DNA from: Erysipelotrichaceae bacterium
GTDB taxonomy: Bacteria; Bacillota_I; Bacilli_A; Erysipelotrichales; Erysipelotrichaceae
Assembly: GCA_900770275.1 (NCBI GenBank)
Contig: CAAGJS010000254.1
Span: 1 to 10,453, forward strand
Reading direction: 5' to 3'
Length of the DNA stretch: 10,453 nt
Below are positions 1 to 6,073 of the stretch, piece by piece. Made by a program: the position numbers and the translations under genes. The notes below the pieces were generated by a model. The model saw only the letters and a list, made by a program, of their open reading frames with translations, searched no databases and was not told the origin of the DNA. Positions within the stretch are counted from its first letter, which is position 1. The number at the start of each line of letters is the position of its first letter.

Positions 1-228
1 CCGGCGATCGGCAATTCGCTGATTCTGTCCTATGTTGGCATTCTGCTGTTCTGCGGCCTTACGGCATGGGATATGCAGAGAGTCATGGCTCTGTATTATC
101 AGACCAATGGCGGCTATGGTCAGACGGGTGCGAACCTGGCAATCTATGGTGCGTTCGAACTGTATCTTGATTTCATCAACCTGTTCCTGCGCATTCTTAC
201 CGTATTCGGCAATCGCAACCGGAACTGA
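1..228 (+). CDS. Bax inhibitor-1 (BI-1/YccA/YbhL) family membrane protein, C-terminal part
   Basis: The reading frame is open from the first base and ends in TGA at 226-228, giving the last 75 residues; the start lies outside the window. Two hydrophobic segments are visible, at about residues 7-21 and 45-69 of the fragment. The end carries the family's typical closing pattern, a hydrophobic run with YLDFINLFLRIL followed by a short basic tail (FGNRNRN). In this family that final helix lies near the acidic residues of the proposed pH-sensitive calcium leak channel. Bacterial members are inner-membrane proteins whose physiological role is poorly settled. The assignment rests on the C-terminal signature only, because the first transmembrane helices are missing. 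A strong terminator follows, so this is the last gene of its transcript. Confidence 0.85.
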   Translation, partial: PAIGNSLILSYVGILLFCGLTAWDMQRVMALYYQTNGGYGQTGANLAIYGAFELYLDFINLFLRILTVFGNRNRN

Positions 229-266
229 TTGAGTATTCACATTTCTGTTGATCTTCGCAGTTCACG

Positions 267-297
267 AGGTGCTTCGCATTTGGCGGGGCACCTTTTT
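267..297 (+). terminator. Intrinsic terminator of the BI-1 family gene
   Basis: AGGTGCTTCGC (267-277) pairs with GCGGGGCACCT (283-293) as an 11-bp stem with two G-U pairs, around a 5-nt loop. The stem runs directly into five T (293-297). It lies 39 bp after the stop codon of the upstream gene. Confidence 0.85.
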
Positions 298-324
298 CGA
301 GGAGGAAACATCTGCTGATATAAT
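295..324 (+). promoter_or_regulatory. Probable sigma-A promoter of the HAD hydrolase gene
   Basis: A perfect -10 hexamer TATAAT lies at 319-324. A weak -35 (TTTCGA, 295-300) sits 18 bp upstream and overlaps the T tract of the preceding terminator. Transcription would start near 331, giving a leader of about 20 nt that contains the ribosome binding site AAAGAGGGGG (336-345). Confidence 0.6.
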
Positions 325-351
325 CAGTAGAAATCAAAGAGGGGGAATGCG

Positions 352-999
352 GTGATGTATCAGGTACTGTTGTTTGATTTTGATGGCATCATTGTACAGA
401 CGGAGGCGTGGTATATACGTCTTGAACAGCAGGAACTTCAGCGGCTGGGCATTGCGTATACAAAGGCTGATCTGGCGGCTTTGATGGGGACCAACTATCT
501 GACGCGGCCGGCTGTTCTGGACCGCTGCTTTGGAGATCAGGAAAACTACCGGAAACACAGGGATGAGATGAATGATTTTCATCCCGTTAAGAAGACGCCG
601 GACTGGAAGTCTCTTGAGACGCCGCATCTGGTGGATCTTCTTTCCTTCTGTAAGAGTCATCATATTCCTGCGAGCATTGTGACCAATTCGGGCAGTGAGC
701 GGATCCGGGAGGCTTTGAGGGAACTTGGTATTTCGCAGTATTTTCGTTCTATCTACAGCGGCTTTGAGACGGGACATCCCAAGCCTGATCCCTATATCTA
801 TACGCTTGGCATTGAGGATGCGGGCTGCCTTCCTTCCAGGGCGATGGTATTGGAGGACTCGCGGGTTGGCATTGAGGGTGCCAAGGCATCAGGCGCCTTT
901 GTGACGGCATTGAAGGATCCGGATGGAATTGCGGATCAGAGCTTTGCGGATGCGATTGTGACGGATCTGAAAGAGGTAATCGGGCTTCTGCGGCACTGA
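352..999 (+). CDS. HAD-superfamily phosphatase, beta-phosphoglucomutase/phosphoglycolate phosphatase-like
   Basis: The 215-residue product carries all four HAD motifs. Motif I is FDFDGIIVQTE, with nucleophile Asp9 and acid/base Asp11. Motif II is VTNSG (residues 110-114). The motif III lysine is Lys144 in GHPKPDP. Motif IV is VLEDSRVGIEGA, with Glu168 and Asp169 binding magnesium. The segment between motifs I and II is long enough for the helical C1 cap of subfamily I, which usually sits on small phosphometabolite phosphatases or beta-phosphoglucomutases. It is a soluble cytoplasmic enzyme, and its substrate cannot be read from sequence. Two starts compete: GTG at 352, 6 nt after AAAGAGGGGG, and ATG at 355, 9 nt after it. 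The ATG would remove one residue. The gene has its own promoter and is followed by 92 bp without a gene, so it appears monocistronic. Confidence 0.88.
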   Translation: MMYQVLLFDFDGIIVQTEAWYIRLEQQELQRLGIAYTKADLAALMGTNYLTRPAVLDRCFGDQENYRKHRDEMNDFHPVKKTPDWKSLETPHLVDLLSFCKSHHIPASIVTNSGSERIREALRELGISQYFRSIYSGFETGHPKPDPYIYTLGIEDAGCLPSRAMVLEDSRVGIEGAKASGAFVTALKDPDGIADQSFADAIVTDLKEVIGLLRH

Positions 1000-1011
1000 G
1001 ACTCTGTTTAT

Positions 1012-1042
1012 TGCATGATGTATGCATGTTTTTTGCGTGCAT
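1012..1042 (+). terminator. Weak hairpin after the HAD gene, possible terminator
   Basis: ATGCATG (1022-1028) pairs with CGTGCAT (1036-1042), a 7-bp stem with one G-U pair and a TTTTTTG loop. An alternative 5-bp stem, TGCAT (1012-1016) with ATGCA (1022-1026), uses the same bases. The tail after the larger stem is only GTTTG, so termination would be inefficient. TGCAT occurs three times in 31 bp. Confidence 0.3.
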
Positions 1043-1044
1043 GT

Positions 1045-1074
1045 TTGAATTCGCGTGGAGAAACGTGCTAGTCT
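1045..1074 (+). promoter_or_regulatory. Possible promoter of the DUF2314-like/CpXC operon
   Basis: TTGAAT (1045-1050) is followed after 18 bp by TAGTCT (1069-1074), preceded by TG one base earlier (extended -10). The predicted start site, near 1081, leaves only about 10 nt before the ATG at 1092, which is short. The call is therefore tentative. Confidence 0.4.
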
Positions 1075-1091
1075 AAGAATGGGGTCTAGAG

Positions 1092-1811
1092 ATGATGCTG
1101 CTGGGGGAGCTGGGATTTCGAGAATACTTTCATCAGTACGTTGTACTGGAAGCAGATGCCCTTACGGAAAAACTGAAACCATGCATTGATGTGAGCGAAG
1201 ATGACTGCTTTATGCTATGTTCTTCGTATATCAGCCGGGAAGGAATCCTGCTTTTTAACGTGCTTGCGATCGGCGATGCATGGAATCATTGCACCAAGGG
1301 TCTGGAAAAGGAAGAGATGCTTGGCATCTTTACGCCTGGCCACCTGCGTTCGCTGAATGCGCGGCGCATTCGCCCGGACCGTCAGATGAAGATCAAAAAT
1401 GAAGTCTTCATCGAAAACGAGGAACGTGAGACGTCGGAAGGCATCCGTCAGACACGGATGGAGACGGCGATCGATGATCTGCGTGACGACTTCTGTCCTG
1501 ATATACTTGCGGCAGGCATCAATGAGAAGAAGGGGATCCGCGAATATGCGATGCAGGCGGAGTTCTTCGATGGACCGTTTCTGATCGGAAGGCTGCTGGA
1601 AGAGCCGCAGACCGGTGGATATGCGATCGGGGAACTGCTGTATACGCTGCCCTATGAGATCGGTGAAATGACGCGGTTACTGACGGTGTTTCATGGCAAC
1701 CATCTTTCACCCGAGGATCAGAAAAAGAAGGATCAGATTGTTCAGGAAGGCAATGCGGCCGGCTTCGGGTTCAGTGAATCGTACCGGCGGCTGAGAGGAG
1801 TTTTTGAATGA
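1092..1811 (+). CDS. Uncharacterised protein with a DUF2314-like C-terminal region
   Basis: I do not firmly recognise this 239-residue protein. It has no signal peptide and no membrane helix, and it is acidic overall. Residues 150-195 (EYAMQAEFFDG, then GRLLEEP, then YAIGELLYTLPYEIG) follow the pattern I associate with DUF2314/DUF4026-type domains: a beta-strand pair, a G-x-L-x-x-E/N-P turn, then a G-[DE]-x-x-x-[FY] strand. That match was made by eye and is uncertain. Residues 95-135 are charged and probably helical. There are four cysteines (31, 43, 67, 135) without a CxxC pair. ATG 1092 and ATG 1095 are both possible starts; the GGGG at 1080-1084 is a mediocre ribosome binding site. The TGA overlaps the next ATG as ATGA, so translation is probably coupled to the CpXC protein, suggesting that the two act together. 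Confidence 0.6.
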   Translation: MMLLGELGFREYFHQYVVLEADALTEKLKPCIDVSEDDCFMLCSSYISREGILLFNVLAIGDAWNHCTKGLEKEEMLGIFTPGHLRSLNARRIRPDRQMKIKNEVFIENEERETSEGIRQTRMETAIDDLRDDFCPDILAAGINEKKGIREYAMQAEFFDGPFLIGRLLEEPQTGGYAIGELLYTLPYEIGEMTRLLTVFHGNHLSPEDQKKKDQIVQEGNAAGFGFSESYRRLRGVFE

Positions 1812-2479
1812 GCAGTTCACATGCCATTTCCTATACCTGCCCGTATTGCGGCAAGGAGTTTTCGGTGGAAGTGTATGACGTCGTGGAGGCTGGAAAGGAT
1901 CCGGATCTTCGTGAGCGGTGTATTTCCGGAGATATCTTTCATCACACGTGTCCGCATTGTCAGAAAGAGTTTCTTCTGATGAATCCGCTGCTGTACGTCG
2001 ATCGTGATCGGAAGTTTGTGATCTATGTTTCCGAAAACCCGGTACCGAAAGAAATGCTCGATCTTGGCAGTAAGCTCAATGCGAAGCGCTATACGCTGCG
2101 CCGCTGTCCGACGGTACGTGAGTTTACGGAAAAGATTCAGCAGCTGGAAGATGGCATTGATGATCGTCTCGCGGAGCTGGCGAAGTATGACAGCTTCATT
2201 GATGTCATTGAACAGAAGAAGGCGAAAGCGGAAGAGATTACTTCCGTCGAATACCAGAGTAAGACGGATGATGTCGTAAAGGTCAATGTCCGCTTCACGG
2301 AGGGCAGGGGCATGGGATTCATGATTCCGTTTTCCGGCCTGCAGGAAGAGTTCGATGCGGACCGTGACCTGTATAAGGTCGATAATGCATCATTTCCGGT
2401 AGTTAATGAAGCATGGATCGTGAAGCTGTTTGAGAATACGCAGATGCCGGATTCGATCAAACAGGTGAAGCCATCCTGA
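1808..2479 (+). CDS. CpXC domain protein (two CPxC zinc-knuckle motifs)
   Basis: The 223-residue product starts with a CpXC domain. Cys11-Pro-Tyr-Cys14-Gly and Cys48-Pro-His-Cys51 form two matching knuckles about 37 residues apart, expected to bind one structural zinc ion. The intervening stretch (EVYDVVEAGKDPDLRERCISGDIF) matches the usual CpXC spacing, in which a D-P-x-L-[RK] turn and a G-x-[IL]-F segment precede the second pair. Residues 104-145 are charged and helix-forming. A beta-rich C-terminal part (about 145-210) has no function I can name. CpXC proteins are common in gut Bacillota and remain functionally uncharacterised; they often accompany other small uncharacterised proteins. There is no signal peptide, so it is likely cytoplasmic. 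Its ATG overlaps the stop of the upstream gene (ATGA), and GGAG at 1797-1800 is the ribosome binding site. A terminator follows. Confidence 0.85.
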   Translation: MSSSHAISYTCPYCGKEFSVEVYDVVEAGKDPDLRERCISGDIFHHTCPHCQKEFLLMNPLLYVDRDRKFVIYVSENPVPKEMLDLGSKLNAKRYTLRRCPTVREFTEKIQQLEDGIDDRLAELAKYDSFIDVIEQKKAKAEEITSVEYQSKTDDVVKVNVRFTEGRGMGFMIPFSGLQEEFDADRDLYKVDNASFPVVNEAWIVKLFENTQMPDSIKQVKPS

Positions 2480-2520
2480 CTGCCGCAAAGATAGAAAATT
2501 AAAGAATGTATGGAATCGTG

Positions 2521-2545
2521 ACGGGAGCCGGGGAAGCTCCCGTTT
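2521..2545 (+). terminator. Intrinsic terminator of the CpXC operon
   Basis: ACGGGAGC (2521-2528) pairs perfectly with GCTCCCGT (2536-2543) around a 7-nt loop. It is followed by TTTGTCATGTTT, an interrupted T-rich tail. It lies 41 bp after the CpXC stop codon. Confidence 0.75.
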
Positions 2546-2559
2546 GTCATGTTTGGGTC

Positions 2560-2568
2560 TGCTATGAT
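2560..2568 (+). promoter_or_regulatory. Possible extended -10 promoter for the Mbeg1-like gene
   Basis: TG-C-TATGAT (2560-2568) is an extended -10 element with five of six consensus bases in the hexamer. No good -35 is present at 16-18 bp, because that place is taken by the terminator arm. The predicted start, near 2575, gives a 22-nt leader containing AGAAGG (2585-2590). Confidence 0.45.
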
Positions 2569-2596
2569 GAGACGGAACAAATAAAGAAGGCTGCCT

Positions 2597-4189
2597 ATGG
2601 ATACACTGAAGGACTATCTGCTCTGGTACGGGAATATTCCTCTTGAGGAATCATCGTTCAGCGACGTCGATAATATGATGCTGGCGTATCTGTCGTATCT
2701 TGATCTTTCTTCTGGCGATGCTATGACGCTGGCGGAACATGTTCAAAGGCTGAAGGACACTGGTCAGTTTGAGCGGCCCGATGTGGTCGCTGACCCTGAA
2801 CTTGTTTCTCTTGCGGCGGGTACGGTGCGTTTTGGAAGTCTGGTTCTTCGGAATTATGAGGAACACTTCGATGAGAAGAATGCATGTCAGTTTGCGGCGG
2901 TGGAAATCGTTCTGAATGATGCGTGTTCCTATCTGTCCTTTCGGGGGACGGATCAGTCGATCGCAGGCTGGAAGGAAGACTTCATGATCTCTTTCACTAA
3001 GACACGTTCCCAGCAATACGCTCTGGACTATGCGAAGCGTGTCATGGCTCCGGGAAAGCGATACATGATCGGCGGCCACTCGAAGGGCGCCAATCTTGCA
3101 CTGTACAGTGCGGCTCTTCTCAACGAAGAAAAGCAGAGTCAGATTATTCGGATCTATATGAATGATGGGCCTGGCTTTTGTAGTGAGGTTCTGGATGTTT
3201 CAAAGATAGATCCCATCCGCAGCCGTATCCGGATCATTGAACCGGAGTACTGTGTCATCGGTAAGCTGTTTGAGCCGGAAGTTGAGGATCACTATATCGT
3301 CAAAAGTAATACGGATGGTATCATGGCCCATCTGATGGAAAGCTGGGGTATCGACCATGGAAAGCTGCTGAAGGAGGATCACTATCAGTCGGGCAGTATC
3401 TTTCTTTCCCGGGTCTTTGATGAATGGATGGAAAAGGTTCCAGTGTCGCAGCGGAAGAAGTTTGTGGATGATCTCTTCGATGCGCTGGCGGCCGATGGTT
3501 CGCATACGATGATGGACATTGCGGCCAAGGGACCGGCAGGCTTTGAAAATGTTGTCGTTCATCTGATCGGGATGGAGAAGTCTTCGCGAAACATTCTGTG
3601 GAAGCTGCCGGTGACCGCCCTGTTTGGAGGAATTCCGGAGCGGATCCGGAACATGAAACTGACGCAGCTGGTGAAGTCAGAGGCAGGCAGTGCAATAGCG
3701 ATCCTTGCGGCGGGGATTCTGTGTCTCATCGCTCCGGATAATCTTCTGGAAAACTCCGTCAGTATCATTCTTCTTGTGGCGGTGATTCTGGAAGCGCTGC
3801 TTACGATTCGCCGGCTCGCTGCCTGCGGATGGGATTTTCAGCAGGAAAAGCTGCGGGTGTATATCTGTATCTCGCTGGCTGCGATCTATTCGATGATTCT
3901 TGTGAAGGAACAGGCGCTGTTTCTGATCGCAAGTGTATTTCTTGGCGCAGCACTTTTGATGGCTTCGTACGCAAGTCTCACACGTGCAGCAGAGAATAAA
4001 ACAAGGAAGGGAATCTACTGGCGATCCATATTTGAAACGGTGATGTTCGGGATTTCGGGTGGATATATTCTCGTTGCGCCAGGCGGCAATATTCGCTGGT
4101 ACATGATCTCGCTTGGGGTGGTTATCGTTATTGATGGCGCTGCCCGCCTGATTCAGATTGTTTTTTTCGGGAGGTCTGAAGCGGACTGA
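2597..4189 (+). CDS. Mbeg1-like (DUF2974) alpha/beta hydrolase with C-terminal membrane domain
   Basis: The 530-residue product has two parts. Residues 1-330 match the Mbeg1-like/DUF2974 lipase-type fold: an N-terminal FSDVDNMMLAYLSYLD (21-36), the strand and turn SFRGTDQSIAGWKEDF (114-129), and the nucleophile elbow GGHSKG (159-164, Ser162). A conserved NDGPGF follows (189-194). The segment SNTDGIMAHLMESW (237-250) contains His245, the likely catalytic histidine. Residues 364-520 hold about six hydrophobic segments (roughly 364-383, 386-405, 420-437, 439-460, 478-494, 500-520), with a positively charged loop at 404-420. There is no signal peptide, so the hydrolase domain is predicted to be cytoplasmic and tethered to the membrane. 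The substrate is unknown; a lipid or acyl ester is the family expectation. ATG 2597 is preceded by AGAAGG at 6 nt. The last 37 bp overlap the convergent deoR-type gene. Confidence 0.85.
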   Translation: MDTLKDYLLWYGNIPLEESSFSDVDNMMLAYLSYLDLSSGDAMTLAEHVQRLKDTGQFERPDVVADPELVSLAAGTVRFGSLVLRNYEEHFDEKNACQFAAVEIVLNDACSYLSFRGTDQSIAGWKEDFMISFTKTRSQQYALDYAKRVMAPGKRYMIGGHSKGANLALYSAALLNEEKQSQIIRIYMNDGPGFCSEVLDVSKIDPIRSRIRIIEPEYCVIGKLFEPEVEDHYIVKSNTDGIMAHLMESWGIDHGKLLKEDHYQSGSIFLSRVFDEWMEKVPVSQRKKFVDDLFDALAADGSHTMMDIAAKGPAGFENVVVHLIGMEKSSRNILWKLPVTALFGGIPERIRNMKLTQLVKSEAGSAIAILAAGILCLIAPDNLLENSVSIILLVAVILEALLTIRRLAACGWDFQQEKLRVYICISLAAIYSMILVKEQALFLIASVFLGAALLMASYASLTRAAENKTRKGIYWRSIFETVMFGISGGYILVAPGGNIRWYMISLGVVIVIDGAARLIQIVFFGRSEAD

Positions 4190-4941
4190 GGCTCCGATCT
4201 TTCTCCGTCAGTTGTGATGAATTGAATCTTGTCTTTTGGGAACCCGGCCAGATCGTCGCAGAGAACGATCGCATCACCTAATCCTGCAAATGGGGCGGGA
4301 TTGAGTTTGTTGAACTTCGTGTGGTCAGCAAGGATATAGGCTGTTTTGGAGTGACGGATGGCGGCTGCCTTGGTGGCCGCCTCCATTTCGTTTGAGGTTG
4401 AGAATCCGATCTGTTCATGGATGGCGTTGGTACCGATGAAGCATTCGTCAAAATACAGATCCTCCATCTGATGTACTGCCTGCTGACCGGTAATGGCCTG
4501 TGTGCTCCATCTGAGGAGCCCGCCAAGGACAATCGTTGTGATTCCCTTTCTTCCAAGAGCTGCCAGGTGAGGAATCCCGGGCGTAACCACCGTGATGTTA
4601 CGGGCGGAGATGAACTGGATCATGGCGAAGGTCGTGCTTCCGGCATCGATATAGATCATCTGATTATCCTTGATCTGCTGTGCCGCAAGCAGGGCGATAT
4701 GTTTCTTGGCCGGGACGTTGGCTTCCGACTTCAAGATCATGGAAGGCTCATTGTACTGATCCTGATTGATCCGGGCACCGCCATGATAGCGAACAATCAT
4801 GTTCTGTTCTTCCATTTCACTGAGGTCTCTGCGTATGGTTGCGGCGGAGACGTGGAGACTGTTGACAAGGTCATCAATAGAAGCCGTGGAGTTTGATTTG
4901 CAGTAATCAACGATCTGAGACCAGCGCTGTTCTTTTTTCAT
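4153..4941 (-). CDS. DeoR-family transcriptional repressor of the adjacent sugar operon
   Basis: The 262-residue product has an N-terminal winged helix-turn-helix: SIDDLVNSLHVSAATIRRDL at residues 21-40, followed by the wing motif RYHGGA (51-56). Residues 75-240 form the DeoR C-terminal sugar-phosphate-binding (ISOCOT) domain, with IDAGSTT (98-104), VLGGLLR (138-144), FIGTNAI (168-174) and ADHTKF (205-210). The last ~17 residues (GERSEPQSASDLPKKTI) are a polar extension beyond the usual end, and they are the part encoded opposite the Mbeg1-like gene. The ribosome binding site AGGAGGG (complement of 4947-4953) lies 5 nt from the ATG. The gene is divergent from the kinase-PTS-hydrolase operon, and two 15-bp inverted repeats lie between them, so it most likely represses that operon and itself. 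The inducer is probably a phosphorylated sugar made by the operon; this is inferred from relatives such as LacR and FruR. Confidence 0.9.
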   Translation of the reverse strand: MKKEQRWSQIVDYCKSNSTASIDDLVNSLHVSAATIRRDLSEMEEQNMIVRYHGGARINQDQYNEPSMILKSEANVPAKKHIALLAAQQIKDNQMIYIDAGSTTFAMIQFISARNITVVTPGIPHLAALGRKGITTIVLGGLLRWSTQAITGQQAVHQMEDLYFDECFIGTNAIHEQIGFSTSNEMEAATKAAAIRHSKTAYILADHTKFNKLNPAPFAGLGDAIVLCDDLAGFPKDKIQFITTDGERSEPQSASDLPKKTI

Positions 4942-4957
4942 GTTGTCCCTCCTGAAT

Positions 4958-4973
4958 AATCAATTTGTTGATT
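4958..4973. promoter_or_regulatory. Palindrome AATCAA-TTTG-TTGATT, accessory operator candidate
   Basis: These are perfect 6-bp arms with a 4-bp spacer, 5 bp upstream of the deoR-type ribosome binding site. The right arm shares bases 4969-4973 with the 15-bp operator at 4969-4983, so both sites could not be filled independently. It lies in the leader of the repressor gene, where binding would block its own expression. Confidence 0.4.
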
Positions 4974-4983
4974 GATACAATCA
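4969..4983. promoter_or_regulatory. Operator 1 (inverted repeat TGATTG-ATA-CAATCA)
   Basis: This is a perfect 15-bp inverted repeat with a 3-bp centre. It has the same architecture as the repeat at 5020-5034, sharing the pattern TGATYGNNNCRATCA. Its position in the deoR-type/kinase intergenic region makes it a probable binding site for the DeoR-family protein. A possible plus-strand promoter (TTGATT 4968-4973, 19 bp, TTTAAT 4993-4998) would overlap it at the -35. Confidence 0.65.
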
Positions 4984-5019
4984 TTCTAATATTTTAATGC
5001 GCGTTTTATGGTGATTATT

Positions 5020-5034
5020 TGATCGAAGCGATCA
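5020..5034. promoter_or_regulatory. Operator 2 (inverted repeat TGATCG-AAG-CGATCA)
   Basis: This perfect 15-bp inverted repeat matches operator 1 in length, spacing and outer bases. Its centre is 51 bp from that of operator 1, close to five turns of B-DNA, so two repressor dimers or tetramers could bind the same face and loop the DNA. It lies 62 bp before the kinase start codon. Confidence 0.65.
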
Positions 5035-5043
5035 TTTTGTAAT

Positions 5044-5057
5044 TGAAACCGTTTTCA
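5044..5057 (+). promoter_or_regulatory. Catabolite-responsive element (cre) for CcpA
   Basis: TGAAACCGTTTTCA fits the Bacillota cre consensus TGWAANCGNTNWCA at every defined position. It lies downstream of operator 2 and 39 bp before the kinase ATG. In or just after the transcription start region, CcpA with HPr-Ser-P would repress the operon when preferred sugars are present. Confidence 0.8.
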
Positions 5058-5096
5058 CCTTTGGCTATCTTGAGATCGGAAAGAAGGAAACAGGGC

Positions 5097-6035
5097 ATGA
5101 TCTATACCGTGACACTGAACCCTGCGATTGACTATTTCATTACTTTAAACAATCCGCTTCTCGTTGACGAAGTGAACCGGGGATCCAATGAGCTGTTCAA
5201 GGCGGGCGGAAAGGGACTGAATGTTTCTCACATTCTGAGCATCCTTGGGATACAGTCTTCCGCGATCGCTGTTCTTGGCGGATTTACGGGGAAGTACATC
5301 GCGGATGAATTTGCAAAGGATCCCAACATTCATCTGATTCCGGTGGAAGTGGAAGGAACCAATCGCATCAATGTGAAGGTTCATCATAACCATTCCGCCC
5401 TGTGCATCAATGGGGAAGGGCCTGTGGCATCCGAGGATGCGAAGAATCAGATCAGGGACATTCTTCAGAAAACAGGCAGAGATGACATCGTTCTGTTATC
5501 GGGATCGATGATGAAGGGATTCGTTGACGACGATCTCGTATCGATCGCTGATACGGTTCATATCCGTGGCGCAAGACTTGTGATTGACATGGAACATCTG
5601 TCCATGGATCTGCTGAAACGATGCCGGCCATGGCTGATCAAGCCGAATCTCTATGAGTTTGAACTGCTGATGCAGTCGGGAAGTCTGGATTCCGAAGACG
5701 CGATTCTGCACCAGCTGTCGATAGCTCTGAAGGATGGGCCGGAAGCGATTCTTCTCTCGCTTGGAAAAGACGGGGCGATCTACGCGGATCAGCATTGTTC
5801 TGTAAAGCTCGAGCAGCCATCGACTCCATTGGTAAACAAGGTTGGCGCAGGCGATGCGATGCTGGCGGCGTTTATCGGTACGCTGGCGAAGGGTGAAGCA
5901 ATTTCGCAGGCACTCATCTTTGGTGGGGCGGCAGGCAATGCCGTTGCGTCAAAGCTTGAGGACGTTACGCTTGAGGACATTGAGCACCAGGTTCCATACA
6001 TGCATACTTCAGAAAGGAAAAATGATTCGCACTGA
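5097..6035 (+). CDS. PfkB-family sugar-phosphate kinase (1-phosphofructokinase / tagatose-6-phosphate kinase type)
   Basis: The 312-residue kinase belongs to the FruK/LacC branch of the PfkB (ribokinase) superfamily. The N-terminus MIYTVTLNPAIDYFI is typical of the branch. GGKGLNVSHILSILG (37-51) is the PfkB signature 1 region that holds the substrate. TNRINVKV (88-95) is the lid segment seen in FruK/LacC. IKPNLYEFELL (181-191) is characteristic, and VNKVGAGDAMLAAFIG (246-261) is signature 2, with catalytic Asp253 and the anion hole. It phosphorylates a hexose phosphate with ATP, giving a bisphosphate that feeds into glycolysis. A TTG 54 bp upstream would add 18 residues but lies at the edge of the cre site; ATG 5097, with AAGAAGG at 5081-5087 upstream, is the better start. 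Oddities are SGSMM (135-139) where relatives have SGSLP, and an unusual DMEHLS (164-169) where a D-x-x-G turn is normal. The exact substrate is undecided. Confidence 0.87.
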   Translation: MIYTVTLNPAIDYFITLNNPLLVDEVNRGSNELFKAGGKGLNVSHILSILGIQSSAIAVLGGFTGKYIADEFAKDPNIHLIPVEVEGTNRINVKVHHNHSALCINGEGPVASEDAKNQIRDILQKTGRDDIVLLSGSMMKGFVDDDLVSIADTVHIRGARLVIDMEHLSMDLLKRCRPWLIKPNLYEFELLMQSGSLDSEDAILHQLSIALKDGPEAILLSLGKDGAIYADQHCSVKLEQPSTPLVNKVGAGDAMLAAFIGTLAKGEAISQALIFGGAAGNAVASKLEDVTLEDIEHQVPYMHTSERKNDSH

Positions 6036-6073
6036 ATGCGGCGGATCTCAGATTAGAACAGGGGAGACTATTT

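Noticed and set aside
334..777. Minus-strand frames opposite the HAD, CpXC and Mbeg1-like genes (for example 334-777, 2137-2580, 2651-3079)
   Set aside because: All are internal shadows of supported genes without ribosome binding sites or recognisable protein features.
4185..4212. Hairpin ACTGA/TCAGT as a terminator of the Mbeg1-like gene
   Set aside because: The stem is only 5-7 bp with a bulge and a 13-nt loop, and no T tract follows.
5043..5096. A TTG start 54 bp upstream of the kinase ATG
   Set aside because: It would begin at the cre site, and the added residues do not resemble the family. ATG 5097 gives the conserved MIYTVTLNP start with a good ribosome binding site.
6036..6073. An antiterminator (RAT) element between kinase and PTS gene, as expected for a bgl-type permease
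   Set aside because: The 38-bp gap has no terminator-like stem or RAT-like sequence, and the operon is controlled by a DeoR protein instead.
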